64,000 nt of DNA from Schlesneria paludicola DSM 18645. Lineage in GTDB: Bacteria > Planctomycetota > Planctomycetia > Planctomycetales > Planctomycetaceae. The stretch spans positions 3,146,621 to 3,210,620 of the forward strand of contig NZ_JH636435.1 in the NCBI RefSeq assembly GCF_000255655.1, in the 5' to 3' direction. Positions 19,343-28,851 of the stretch are shown here, one piece after another (positions within the stretch are counted from its first letter, which is position 1; the number at the start of each line of letters is the position of its first letter). A program made the position numbers and the translations under genes. Under the pieces are notes generated by a model. It was given only the letters and a program-made list of their open reading frames with translations. It did no database searches and had not been told where the DNA came from.

Positions 19343-20722
19343 CTAGAGCAATTCCTGAATCACATCTCCGGGTTCCAAGGCAGGTGTCGGACGTCCACTA
19401 TGGTTCAAGAAGCTTATATTTCGGTCGATTCCCAGGACATGGAACATCGTATGGTGAATATCCGCAGGCGTCACAGGTCGATCCTGGGGCACTTCGCCCA
19501 GCCGATTCGTCGAACCGACAATCCGCCCCCCTTTGACCCCGCCTCCTGCCAAAAGACAGAACATCGCATTGCCCCAGTGATCGCGACCAGGTGTCCCCAT
19601 GCTCAGTGGCGGTCCGCCGTTGCCGCCGTTATTCATCCGCGGGGTCCGGCTGAATTCGCCGCACAGCATCACCAGAACATCTTCATATAATCCACGTTGC
19701 GTCAGATCTTCCAGCAATGCGGAAACGAGCTGATCAACCATGGGCAGGTATCGCTCCATCCCCGACTTCAGGTCCCAGTGATGGTCCCAGCCGCCAAAAT
19801 GAACCGTGACGAAGGTCGTACCCGCCTCCACCAACCGCCGGGCCAGCAAGGTACTTTGTCCCCAATTGTGACGACCGTACCGATCGCGGACACGCGGGTC
19901 TTCCAGACTGATGTCAAAGGCGGTCCGCGCATTGGCACCCGTCACCAGATCCAGCGCCTGCCGATCAAACCGATCCATCGACTCGAGCATCCCTTTTGTC
20001 TCAACGTCACGCCGCATGCGATCAAAATGTTTCGCCAGCGACGCGCGATCCTCAAGACGACTCACCGTCATGCCGCCTGGAACCTGCATATTCTGAACTT
20101 GAAACGAGGCGGCATTCGGATCACCGTCCGTTTCGAACGGATTGTGCGACGCACCGACATAGTTGGCGCCAAAATAGCCCGGCCGCAAACCGATGCTCAT
20201 CCCATAAGGCACTGCTACGTAAGGCGGCATGCCGGGCTGACGTGGACCTGTCATTTTCGTGGCAATCGAACCGATAAACGGTGATTTGCTTTGGGTATCC
20301 GCACCACTAACCCCACCCCGCCCCGTCAGAATGTAATGACCGGCCGTGAAGTGATCCCCAGTTCCGTGATGCAGCGAGCGAACGATCGAAAATTTGTCTG
20401 CACACTTGGCTTGCAGCGGAAACAATTCCGAAATCTCGATGCCATCAGCGTTCGTGGGGATCGGATTCCAGATCCCGCGACACTCCAAGGGAGCTTCCGG
20501 CTTCAAATCGTAAAGATCGAGATGACTTGGTCCACCATCCAGCCACAACAGAATCACGGATGTCTTCTTGCCACTTACCCCAGATTGGACCGATTCTTCT
20601 TTTGCCCGCAAGAGTTGCGGCAAGCCAATCGCTCCCATTCCAGCCACGCCCAATTGCACAAAGCTACGACGCGAGATGCCATCGCAGTAGCGGCCGGTCG
20701 AGCCAAGATCGAGGCGAAACAT
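19343..20722 (-). CDS. DUF1501 family protein (sulfatase-like), Tat-exported
   Basis: 459 residues from the ATG at 20722, with AAAGG 7 bases upstream; the frame is open to 20833. The N-terminus MFRLDLGSTGRYCDGISRRS continues into FVQLGVAGMGAIGL, a twin-arginine (Tat) signal. The body has the family marks VILLWLDGGPSHLDLYDLKP, SIVRSLHHGTGDHFTAGHY and GEFSRTPRMNNGGNGG, related to the alkaline phosphatase/sulfatase fold. DUF1501 proteins are abundant in planctomycetes, usually beside a DUF1549/DUF1553 gene; this copy has no such neighbour. Proposed role is envelope carbohydrate processing, not proven. Confidence 0.9.
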   Translation of the reverse strand: MFRLDLGSTGRYCDGISRRSFVQLGVAGMGAIGLPQLLRAKEESVQSGVSGKKTSVILLWLDGGPSHLDLYDLKPEAPLECRGIWNPIPTNADGIEISELFPLQAKCADKFSIVRSLHHGTGDHFTAGHYILTGRGGVSGADTQSKSPFIGSIATKMTGPRQPGMPPYVAVPYGMSIGLRPGYFGANYVGASHNPFETDGDPNAASFQVQNMQVPGGMTVSRLEDRASLAKHFDRMRRDVETKGMLESMDRFDRQALDLVTGANARTAFDISLEDPRVRDRYGRHNWGQSTLLARRLVEAGTTFVTVHFGGWDHHWDLKSGMERYLPMVDQLVSALLEDLTQRGLYEDVLVMLCGEFSRTPRMNNGGNGGPPLSMGTPGRDHWGNAMFCLLAGGGVKGGRIVGSTNRLGEVPQDRPVTPADIHHTMFHVLGIDRNISFLNHSGRPTPALEPGDVIQELL

Positions 20723-21230
20723 GGGCGGGCCTTTCGGATCGGGCAGGAAACTCTGGCAGGGAACCGACGCATCGGTCGACATTGATCTTAATCGGCGCTC
20801 ACGTTGCCGGTCAAACATAATCGCATTCACCATTCGGAACCGGTTGTCTGACTCCCCGTTTCCCCCTAGCCGGAAACACCGTCGTCATGCGATTTGCTTT
20901 TCACATGACCCACTGGTTCATGAAGCAAACGTTAGCATCGACTCTACTCAAGATTTGTATTGAATCGCCTGATGGCGATGAGTTGCTGCGGATTTCAGGT
21001 CGCCAATCTCTGACATTCGGATCGACAAATCGAGATCGCCGAAATTGTCTCTTGCGGCACACTCCGCCGACGACAGTGGCACACGGTATGCCTCTACCCG
21101 AGCCACTCACACGATCACTCAAGCGTCCCCGAATGCCTAGACTCCTCGCATAACGCAAGGATACGGAAGCCATTCCTGGGGGACGTTTGCGTCGGAGCCT
21201 GTCTATCAACACTTTCAGAGGCACTCCACG
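20723..21230. other. divergent intergenic region
   Basis: 508 bases between a leftward DUF1501 gene and a rightward secreted protein gene. It must hold both promoters, but I see no clear repeat, hairpin or gene in it; the ribosome site of the rightward gene is weak. Confidence 0.45.
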
Positions 21231-22043
21231 ATGTCCGGCAAATCGCACTCTTTTGCAGCATTCGTGCTGATCGTTTCGGCGGGTGTTTTGTTGTCGGCCG
21301 ACCCCGCCTCCCCAGTTGGGGACACCCCAAACGCAACGCAGCCCAGCCCTCGTCCAACACACGAACCCTCACATCTCAAACCCCGCATCCCAAGTGGCCG
21401 GAATCCCCGGGTTTTGATCATCGTCGCGAAGGACAACCCGCAGTGCGAACTGCAACTGAATCGGCTTCGCAAACCGGGTGGTGACTTCGAAACCATGAGA
21501 TCAATCGGATGGAAGATCGGCCCCGAATCCAGCAATCACATCCAGATCATCGATCAAACGGAAGTCCCCGACCTAATCCCTTTATTGAACGTGCGCGAAT
21601 TCCCGGCGATCGCCTGCGTGGCCGATGGTGAGATCATTCGCTCCTTTAAAGATGGCTGCACAACACCCCTTGATGCCTGGACATTCGGATGGTTGATCAA
21701 AGGAACCAACGAACGACCAAAACCAGCGATCCCGGAAGCCATTCGCGTGGAAACAACAGGACATTACCGCTTGCGTGGTAACCACTGGTCGCTCGAAGGA
21801 GACCCAAACCCAACAAAACAAACGGTGCTTGGACACTTGCGCGGCCCCAATCACGGTCATGCCAGCGCCAGCTATGGCGATATCGAAAGCTGGTCCTATG
21901 AAGAACTTCGCTCACTTCACGACGACCTCCATGAACAGGAAGGTGGGACCGTCGGCGTCAACTATGGCTCCAGCCAACCTCCCGCCGCCAATCGCAGTCT
22001 GGACGCCTTCAGCGGCAACCGCAAAGCACTTGGCAAGCTCTAA
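21231..22043 (+). CDS. secreted thioredoxin-fold protein without a CXXC site
   Basis: 270 residues. Signal peptide about 1-23 (FAAFVLIVSAGVLLSA), then a Pro-rich linker. Residues about 60-160 read like a thioredoxin fold: RVLIIVAKDNPQCELQLNRL as strand and helix, then EVPDLIPLLNVREFPAIACV, in which FPA would be the cis-proline loop, and ADGEIIRSFKDGC. The redox site that would be CXXC is NPQC, with one Cys only. The C-terminal 80 residues are His/Ser-rich with no recognised domain. Role unknown; perhaps a binding rather than redox protein. The fold is inferred from pattern only. Confidence 0.65.
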   Translation: MSGKSHSFAAFVLIVSAGVLLSADPASPVGDTPNATQPSPRPTHEPSHLKPRIPSGRNPRVLIIVAKDNPQCELQLNRLRKPGGDFETMRSIGWKIGPESSNHIQIIDQTEVPDLIPLLNVREFPAIACVADGEIIRSFKDGCTTPLDAWTFGWLIKGTNERPKPAIPEAIRVETTGHYRLRGNHWSLEGDPNPTKQTVLGHLRGPNHGHASASYGDIESWSYEELRSLHDDLHEQEGGTVGVNYGSSQPPAANRSLDAFSGNRKALGKL

Positions 22044-22090
22044 CGCAATAAGCCCCTTGGACAACCAGATAAGCAGCGCAACTCATTTCT

Positions 22091-22190
22091 CTGCGTCTCC
22101 GTGCCTCGGTGTGTCTCCCGTTCCCGCTGGAGCCACTTGTACGTTTCGCGTGCTTCGGAGACACATTGGGGGGGAGGCACGGAGACACAG
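22091..22190. repeat. dispersed hairpin repeat, copy 1
   Basis: Outer arms ctgcgtctccgtgcct (22091-22106) and aggcacggagacacag (22175-22190) pair at 15 of 16 positions; between them lie a second tgtctccc stretch and a G-run. It sits between convergent genes ending at 22043 and 22215. A second copy with the same arms occurs at 30022-30126. Confidence 0.75.
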
Positions 22191-22214
22191 AAAAGACGTG
22201 TGCGGAAATGTCGG

Positions 22215-23192
22215 TCAGGATTGCAAAGCTCTCGCGATTTTCAAGCGGTCGGTCATCGATGAGGCCGCTCGTCCGCTGCCTGAAAGGAATGAAAAGACAT
22301 CAATCGACGGAACATTGAATTCGCGCGGCGCACCGACGATTGGACCCACTGCGGAAATCTGTTTCGCCCACGTTTTTCCATTTCGATCGCACCAGACGCG
22401 ACCCCGGTCGTCGACCCCGACTCCGGCCGCCTCAAGATTGAGCCCCTCGACCATCCCCTCACTGCCCACGCACACGACGATGCTATCGGCAACGATTTGA
22501 CGGCCGCTGGCCAGCCTGACGGCAGCCTGCAAATCAGGTTGCGCCGTCACACCAATCGCTTCATCCTCCAAACGAAATGCGACGTCTCGCGTTTGCAGCG
22601 CATCGAACGTCGAATCAAACAGCCCGCAAAGTTCGAGCAGCGTTGCGTGATTGTCGACGACGACGACCTCTACCCCCAGCGTGGCCAGGGTAACTGCAGT
22701 CGAGAGCCCAGTTGCGCCTGCCCCCACGACAACCGCCGAACGCGGAAGATCCGTCAATTTCAACAGGTCCTCGGCCACCACCGTACAGCGATCATTCGCA
22801 AACAAAAAATTCGGCCGACGTGAACGTGTTTCGCAGGCGAGAACAAAATCCGACGCCTCGACCCGGCGTCGCTCTGCCCCGAAAGTCGCTTCGACCACAG
22901 TCGGTGAAACAAACCGTGCCGAACCGACGATCTGCTCGACCCCCAACTCGGCAAGTCGTTCAAATTCCGCGGCCATTTCGGACCGTGTCAATCGATCAAC
23001 TTCCGCGCGCCAGGCCCGCATCGATACGTTGTCTGACGCGACGATAATTTCTGCCGATGTCTGCATAACATCAAGCCGCACAGTCTTTTCCACAGACTTC
23101 AACAGCGCCACACGGCGGCCAGCCAGAGCTTCCGCCGCTGCGCGTTCCGCTCCTGCGCGGCTGTTTCCAATGACCAATAGATCGTAGTTCAT
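22215..23192 (-). CDS. degenerate pyridine nucleotide-disulphide oxidoreductase-like flavoprotein
   Basis: 325 residues against about 450-480 for complete family members. Two dinucleotide folds are visible: FAD-type YDLLVIGNSRAGAERAA at residues 3-19 and NAD-type VVVGAGATGLSTAVTLA at about 153-169, followed by VEVVVVDNH. The redox motif CLNVGCIPSK expected near residue 40 is absent (VRLDVMQTSAEII), and the C-terminal dimerisation domain is missing. The soluble transhydrogenase SthA also lacks one of the redox cysteines, so a related non-disulphide role is possible. Product of the reaction unknown. It is transcribed divergently from the fuconate dehydratase gene. Confidence 0.75.
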   Translation of the reverse strand: MNYDLLVIGNSRAGAERAAAEALAGRRVALLKSVEKTVRLDVMQTSAEIIVASDNVSMRAWRAEVDRLTRSEMAAEFERLAELGVEQIVGSARFVSPTVVEATFGAERRRVEASDFVLACETRSRRPNFLFANDRCTVVAEDLLKLTDLPRSAVVVGAGATGLSTAVTLATLGVEVVVVDNHATLLELCGLFDSTFDALQTRDVAFRLEDEAIGVTAQPDLQAAVRLASGRQIVADSIVVCVGSEGMVEGLNLEAAGVGVDDRGRVWCDRNGKTWAKQISAVGPIVGAPREFNVPSIDVFSFLSGSGRAASSMTDRLKIARALQS

Positions 23193-23476
23193 GACTCTGC
23201 CCCCAATTCGGTTTACGTACTTTGGGAAGAATCGGCAGGAGGGGGTTTACGTAAACAGCAAAGAGTTTCCCAAATCGGTAAAGTTTCCCGATGACCGGCA
23301 ACCGTAACGATCGTGCCGGTTGTAGGACCGGATTCGCCAGTCGGCGCGATCTGAAGAAAGCCGGATCATTGTGGCTCAACACGCTCGTCCAATAGCTGAC
23401 AGCCGACGATCTGATTACGATTCTGCACGCGACTCGACCGACCAGACCCACCCGAACCCGCAGCCGCCGAGACATC

Positions 23477-24778
23477 ATGCCCACGACCATCACCGACCTG
23501 ACCGCCCATGACATCCGTTTCCCAACGTCGCGTATGCTGGACGGTTCGGACGCGATGAATCCCGATCCTGATTATTCTGCGGCGTATGTCATCCTGAAGA
23601 CGGATCGCCCCGATGGCCTGGCCGGACATGGAATGACGTTCACCATTGGCCGCGGCAACGACCTGTGTGTGGCGGCGATCAAGGCCCTTGCGCCACTGAT
23701 CGTTGGCCGGACGCTGGAGTCGTTCGCCTCGGACATGGCAGGCTTCTGGCGGCACATCACTGGCGACAGCCAGCTCCGTTGGGTGGGACCAGACAAAGGC
23801 GTGATGCATCTGGCCACGGGCGCGGTCGTCAATGCGGTTTGGGATCTGTGGGCCAAATCTGAAGGATTGCCCCTCTGGCAACTGGTCGCGAATTTGACGC
23901 CCGAACAGTTCGTCGGCTGTGTGGACTTCCGTTACTTGACGGACGTGCTGACTCCTGAGGAAGCCGTGCAGATCCTTCGACGGCTCGCCCCCACTAAAGC
24001 CGAACGAATGGCGGCACTCGCACGCGACGGGTACCCGGCCTACACCACGTCCGCTGGGTGGTTGGGATATGACGACGAGAAATTGCGTCGGCTGTGCCGC
24101 GATTGCCTGGCTCAAGGCTGGAATGTTTTCAAGATTAAGGTCGGACGCGACCTGGACGACGACGTCCGCCGCTGCCGAATTATCCGTGAGGAAATCGGCT
24201 GGGATCGGCGATTGATGGTGGATGCCAATCAGGTCTGGGAAGTGCCCCAAGCGATTGAATGGATGAAGTCGCTCGCTCCGTTCAAACCGTGGTTCATCGA
24301 AGAACCGACCAGCCCCGACGACGTGCTGGGGCATCTGGCAATCGCCAAGGGTGTGGCACCGATCAAGGTTGCGACGGGCGAACACTGCGCGAATCGCATC
24401 CTGTTCAAGCAGTTTCTGCAATCGGGTGCGATCGGTGTCTGCCAGATCGACAGTTGTCGTGTGGGCGGTGTGAATGAAGTGTTGTCGATCCTGCTGCTGG
24501 CGGCCAAATTCGGTATTCCGGTTTGCCCGCACGCGGGCGGCGTGGGCCTGTGCGAATATGTCCAGCATCTCGCGATGATCGACTACATCTGCGTCAGCGG
24601 ATCGTTGGAAGATCGATTGTGCGAGTACGCGGGTCATCTGCATGAACATTTCGAACATCCTGTTGAAATGCGTTCCGGACGCTACATGCCGCCTACCGCC
24701 CCCGGCTACAGCATCACGATGAAGCCGACGTCGATCGCGGAATACTCATTTCCCGACGGACCGGCGTGGGCGATGTGA
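23477..24778 (+). CDS. L-fuconate dehydratase (enolase superfamily)
   Basis: 433 residues, as in characterised enzymes. It removes water from L-fuconate to give 2-keto-3-deoxy-L-fuconate, a step of non-phosphorylative fucose breakdown. All catalytic residues align: KIK base (Lys219/Lys221), metal ligands Asp249 in VDANQVW, Glu275 in FIEEPTSPDD, Glu302 in ATGEHCANR, and His352 in CPHAGGVGL; spacing matches the Xanthomonas enzyme with an offset of one. These motifs (VWDLWAKSEGLPLW, ENOSF1-like) mark fuconate dehydratase rather than other mandelate-racemase group members. The ATG at 23477 gives the expected N-terminus. Neighbouring PAS-AraC regulator and DUF1501/1553 genes fit a sugar locus, but other fucose genes are not in the window. 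Confidence 0.92.
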   Translation: MPTTITDLTAHDIRFPTSRMLDGSDAMNPDPDYSAAYVILKTDRPDGLAGHGMTFTIGRGNDLCVAAIKALAPLIVGRTLESFASDMAGFWRHITGDSQLRWVGPDKGVMHLATGAVVNAVWDLWAKSEGLPLWQLVANLTPEQFVGCVDFRYLTDVLTPEEAVQILRRLAPTKAERMAALARDGYPAYTTSAGWLGYDDEKLRRLCRDCLAQGWNVFKIKVGRDLDDDVRRCRIIREEIGWDRRLMVDANQVWEVPQAIEWMKSLAPFKPWFIEEPTSPDDVLGHLAIAKGVAPIKVATGEHCANRILFKQFLQSGAIGVCQIDSCRVGGVNEVLSILLLAAKFGIPVCPHAGGVGLCEYVQHLAMIDYICVSGSLEDRLCEYAGHLHEHFEHPVEMRSGRYMPPTAPGYSITMKPTSIAEYSFPDGPAWAM

Positions 24779-24793
24779 CGCACGTGCCGTCAC
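24775..24793. terminator. possible small bidirectional hairpin
   Basis: gtgacg (24775-24780) and cgtcac (24788-24793) pair around cacgtgc, exactly at the ends of two convergent genes (stops at 24776-24778 and 24790-24792). No T-run follows, so this is weak. Confidence 0.3.
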
Positions 24794-26247
24794 GTCAGAA
24801 TTTCGCGAATGACGCGCGAGGGTTCGACACCGGTCAGGCGGAAATCGAGGCCTTGCGATTTGTAGGTCAACCGTTCGTGATCGATCCCCAGGCAATGGAG
24901 CATCGTCGCGTGAAGATCGTGCGCGCTCACCGGATTCTCCGCAACGTTATATGCAAATTCGTCGGTTTTGCCGTACGTGATTCCCGGTTTGATTCCCCCC
25001 CCGGCCATCCAGATGCTGAAGCATCGCGGGTGATGGTCGCGTCCATACTGAGTCTTCGTCAGAGCTCCCTGGGAAAACACGGTTCGACCAAATTCGCCGC
25101 CCCAAACGACCAACGTGTCATCCAGCAAACCTCGTTGACGCAGATCTCGCAATAAAGCGGCCTGGGCCTGATCGACGTCCTGACATTGCATCGGCAGGTC
25201 TCTGGGCACACTTCCGTGATGGTCCCAACCGCGATGGTACAATTGAATAAAGCGAACTCCCCGTTCGGCCATCCGACGTGCCATCAAACAGTTGTAAGCA
25301 TAGGAGCCGGGCTTGTGCACATCCGGTCCGTACATCTCCAACGTCGCCGCCGTTTCATCACCGAGTTGAGTCAACGACGGAATGCTCATTTGCATTCGAT
25401 ACGCCATTTCATATTGAGCGATGCGTGCCAGGACTTGCTCATCTCCATTTTGTTCCGCGTGTCGGCGGTTCATTTCGCCAATCAAATCCAATGTTCGGCG
25501 GCGGTCTTCGCGATTCATTCCTTTGGGATTATTCAGATAAAGGACCGCATCTGAGGCCGCGCGAAATTGGACTCCCTGGTGTTCACCCGGCAAGAAACCG
25601 GCACCCCACAAGTGCGAAAACAGCGCCTGCATTTGCCCTCGTCCTTGGCTGATCATCACCACAAACGCGGGCAAGTCTTTGTTCGCGTTACCAAGACCGT
25701 AAGACAACCAGGCACCAATGGATGGACGGCCAGGTAGCTGATGGCCGGTCTGCATGAAGGTGATTCCCGGTCCATGATTGATCTGTTCGGTCATCATCGA
25801 ATGAATCACACAGATCTCATGAGCCACCGAACCCGTATGCGAGAGAAGTTCATTGACCCACAATCCATCCTGATGGTTGTCGAATCGCTTGAACGGGAAC
25901 ATGGAGGGGGCCACGGGTAGCCGCCCCTGACCGCTGGTCATCCCCGTAAGACGCTGCGTGCCGCGAATCGATTGCGGCAAGTCCTTGTCGAACCACTCCT
26001 GCAGATTCGGTTTGTAGTCAAACGTGTCAACCTGCGACGGAGCTCCCTCCTGATACAAATAAATGACCCGCTTGGCCTTTGGCGGAATGTGCGGAATCCC
26101 GAGTCGATTCGTCGCGACCTGGGGAGCCTCGTCACCCAGCAGTTGTTGTAAGGCCGTCGAGCCCAGCAGTGCCAAGCCGCCCATAACGGAGCGGTTCAGC
26201 AATTGACGGCGATTCAGATTAAACGTGAAATCGTAGAGTGGATCCAT
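24790..26247 (-). CDS. DUF1501 family protein, Tat-exported
   Basis: 485 residues. The N-terminus NLNRRQLLNRSVMGGLALLG is a twin-arginine type signal. Family marks: RVIYLYQEGAPSQVDTFDYK, EICVIHSMMTEQINHGPGIT, WDHHGSVPRDLPMQC, WGGEFGRTVFSQG and GRDHHPRCFSIWMAGGGI, with metal-site-like Asp/His residues of the alkaline phosphatase fold. It lies 9 bases downstream of the DUF1549/DUF1553 gene on the same strand, the standard planctomycete pair in which a haem-bearing protein and a DUF1501 protein are encoded together. Function is not established; exported carbohydrate or sulfate-ester processing is a common suggestion. Confidence 0.93.
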   Translation of the reverse strand: MDPLYDFTFNLNRRQLLNRSVMGGLALLGSTALQQLLGDEAPQVATNRLGIPHIPPKAKRVIYLYQEGAPSQVDTFDYKPNLQEWFDKDLPQSIRGTQRLTGMTSGQGRLPVAPSMFPFKRFDNHQDGLWVNELLSHTGSVAHEICVIHSMMTEQINHGPGITFMQTGHQLPGRPSIGAWLSYGLGNANKDLPAFVVMISQGRGQMQALFSHLWGAGFLPGEHQGVQFRAASDAVLYLNNPKGMNREDRRRTLDLIGEMNRRHAEQNGDEQVLARIAQYEMAYRMQMSIPSLTQLGDETAATLEMYGPDVHKPGSYAYNCLMARRMAERGVRFIQLYHRGWDHHGSVPRDLPMQCQDVDQAQAALLRDLRQRGLLDDTLVVWGGEFGRTVFSQGALTKTQYGRDHHPRCFSIWMAGGGIKPGITYGKTDEFAYNVAENPVSAHDLHATMLHCLGIDHERLTYKSQGLDFRLTGVEPSRVIREILT

Positions 26248-26256
26248 GATCGAGTC

Positions 26257-28554
26257 CTATTCTCGCACGAGTGTTTGATCGAGGTTGAGCACGGCGTTCG
26301 CAACCAGCATCCATGCGGCAACTTCGCGCGGGTCGAGTGTCTCGGGCACCGTGGCGACCCCTTGTTGCAGCAAAGCCTTTGCGTCGTCGAGTTGATCCCG
26401 ATACCGAACTCGTAATTCCTCAAGGGTCTGTTTCAGCAAGGCCAGATCACCATCCGACGGACGTGTCCCTGTGACGCGACGAGTCATTCGCGTCAATCGT
26501 TCGTCGGTTGTGAGTGTTTGCTGGCCTTCCGTCAGCGTACGGACAGCCAGCATCTTGGCGCATTCCAAAAGTTGCTCATCGTTGAGCGTCGCCAGAGCTT
26601 GCAGCGGTGTATTCGTCGGATTGCGGCGAACGACACACTGGGTGCGATCCGGCGCATCGAAGACCGCCATCAAAGGAGGCGGACAGGTTCGCTTCCAAAA
26701 CGTGTAAACGCTCTTTCGGTAGAGCCCCTCGCCCTGACTGCGCACGTAGACACGGGTGTTGCTCCCTTCATTCGCTCGTTCTTCCCACAATCCATCCGGC
26801 TGATAGGGATAGACCGGCGGGCCCCCGATCGCCCCAGAAAGCAAGCCCGAAGCAAACAGAGCGGTGTCGCGCAGTTCCTCGCCCGAGAGTCGCTGCCTCG
26901 GAAAATAGGCCAGCCAGCGGTTGTCGGGATCTTTTTCACGCACCTCGTGGCGCACTCGCGAGGATTGTTTGTAGGTGTCGCTGGTTACGATCTCGCGGAT
27001 GAGATGCTTAACGGACCATCGGTGGGCACCACCGAATTGATCGCTGTGCTGGAAAGTGTAGGCAAGAAAGTCGAGCAACTCGGGGTGACTGGGATACTCG
27101 CCCTGCGCTCCGAAATCGTCGAGCGAATTCACAATCCCTTTCCCGAAGAATCGTTGCCAGAATCGATTCACGGTCACACGCGCCAGCAACGGATTGTCGT
27201 CGGAAATCAGCCATCGGGCGAGCGCCAGCCGATTGGGGAGATCGATCGACTTGTCCGCCAGCAGCACGCCGGGCGGGCGACGATCGACAGGTCGCATCGG
27301 ATCGGGTTGATCGTACTGGCCACGGGTCAACACAAACGTTTTGGTCGGCGTCGGTGCGTCTTGCATTACCGAGACTTTGACCTTGTCACCGTTCGGATGC
27401 AACGGCGGCGCAATCTCCACGACGGGCTCGAACGCCGGTGTGGAACTGTTTTCCGCATGCTTTTCCGTGATGGAATTGAAGTAGGCCTGCAAACTGTAAA
27501 AATCGGCCTGAGTCAGCGCGTCGAATTTGTGATCATGACAACGGCAGCAATTGAAGCTGAGCCCCAGAAAGGCCGTTCCGAATGTTTGCACACGGTCCGC
27601 CGCGTAGTCGTTCAAGTACTCGGCCGCGAGAGTGCCACCTTCCGTCGTGACGAGATGATGCCGAAAAAATCCGGTCGCCAAGGTTTGAAGCGGTGAACTC
27701 TGATCGAGCTGGTCACCGGCGATCTGCTCCAGCACAAATTGGTCAAAAGGCATGTCCTGCTGGAAAGATTGAATCACCCAATCACGCCAGGGCCAGACCG
27801 TGCGCAGGTTGTCATGAAGATAGCCATTGGTGTCACCGTAACGAGCCACATCGAGCCACATTACTGCCATGCGTTCGCCGTACGCCGCCGACGCCAACAA
27901 TCGGTGCACTTGCTTGGAGTAGGCCTCGGGATCGGAATCGCTCAGGAACGCATCGAGCTCTTCGAGCGTCGGTGGCAATCCGGTCAAATCGAACGTCAGC
28001 CGACGCAACAACGTTTCTCGATCGGCGGATGCGGACGGCTGCACCCCTTCCCGCTTAAGTCGATCGTGAATCCAGCCATCAATGGAATTTTTGACCGCAC
28101 CAACCGGTGGGACCGGCAACCGAATTGGCTCGAACGACCAATGCCCCTGATAGTTTGCACCTTGCTCGATCCACCGCGCGATCTTTTGTTTTTCCACCTC
28201 CGACAGTTGTTTGTGAGAACTTGCCGGTGGCATCCGAGTGTCCGATGATTCACTCTGGATTCGCGCCCAGGCAGAACTCTGTTGTAGCGAACCGGGGACA
28301 ATCGCCCGATCGCCACTCTCCAGAATCCGCGTCGCTCCCTCAAATTGATCGAGTCGCAACCCGGCTTCTCGATGCGCCGCATCGAATCCATGACAGGCGT
28401 AACAGTTGTCCGTCAGAATGGGTCGGATATCTCGATTGAACTCCAAGAGCTCCGATTGAGATCGCGCGGTATCCGGCATTGCGACCGCCAGGATCAGGGC
28501 GATTCCAATCAGGGATGACAGTTTGGCTTCTTTGAAATGACGTGCATGTTTCAT
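26257..28554 (-). CDS. PSD1 (cytochrome c-like) + DUF1549 + DUF1553 protein
   Basis: 765 residues from the ATG at 28554, which begins the signal peptide (hydrophobic SSLIGIALILAVAM, cut near ARS); two in-frame ATG/GTG codons further up are less likely. The PSD1 domain has the haem motif CYACH at about residue 50 and a later MPPASSHKQLS that could supply the axial Met. DUF1549 follows (about 150-350: LLRRLTFDLTGLPPTLEELD), then DUF1553 (about 450-750: NRFWQRFFGKGIVNS, RRNPTNTPLQALATLND). This architecture is nearly confined to planctomycetes and their relatives. Likely periplasmic. It is co-transcribed with the DUF1501 gene. Confidence 0.93.
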   Translation of the reverse strand: MKHARHFKEAKLSSLIGIALILAVAMPDTARSQSELLEFNRDIRPILTDNCYACHGFDAAHREAGLRLDQFEGATRILESGDRAIVPGSLQQSSAWARIQSESSDTRMPPASSHKQLSEVEKQKIARWIEQGANYQGHWSFEPIRLPVPPVGAVKNSIDGWIHDRLKREGVQPSASADRETLLRRLTFDLTGLPPTLEELDAFLSDSDPEAYSKQVHRLLASAAYGERMAVMWLDVARYGDTNGYLHDNLRTVWPWRDWVIQSFQQDMPFDQFVLEQIAGDQLDQSSPLQTLATGFFRHHLVTTEGGTLAAEYLNDYAADRVQTFGTAFLGLSFNCCRCHDHKFDALTQADFYSLQAYFNSITEKHAENSSTPAFEPVVEIAPPLHPNGDKVKVSVMQDAPTPTKTFVLTRGQYDQPDPMRPVDRRPPGVLLADKSIDLPNRLALARWLISDDNPLLARVTVNRFWQRFFGKGIVNSLDDFGAQGEYPSHPELLDFLAYTFQHSDQFGGAHRWSVKHLIREIVTSDTYKQSSRVRHEVREKDPDNRWLAYFPRQRLSGEELRDTALFASGLLSGAIGGPPVYPYQPDGLWEERANEGSNTRVYVRSQGEGLYRKSVYTFWKRTCPPPLMAVFDAPDRTQCVVRRNPTNTPLQALATLNDEQLLECAKMLAVRTLTEGQQTLTTDERLTRMTRRVTGTRPSDGDLALLKQTLEELRVRYRDQLDDAKALLQQGVATVPETLDPREVAAWMLVANAVLNLDQTLVRE

Positions 28555-28851
28555 GGTGTGCGCGTTAACCATTGAACGAGTCGTGTCCAAGTGAATGAGC
28601 GTCATCGTAGCCCTGGACCGAGGGGGCGTCTTGCAGAATCAAAGCAGAACATTGTAAAATTTGCGCATTGCAAATGCGGCGAGATAGCAAGCCCTTAAAA
28701 TCATCGCGGCAGCGGCAAAACCCTAGATACTCGGAAGCCGACAGGCACACATTCCCGGTTCATGGGAATCCACTGCGATTCGGCCAGAGCAATCCTGCCC
28801 TTTGCCGCGGGAACCTGAGCCAGTCCCCGGCCTGTGAACGGTTATGTCTGA

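Noticed and set aside
23366..24658. 430-codon open frame on the minus strand opposite the fuconate dehydratase gene
   Set aside because: It lies wholly antisense to an enzyme with a complete active site, has no ribosome site and no recognisable motif; it is a by-product of high GC.
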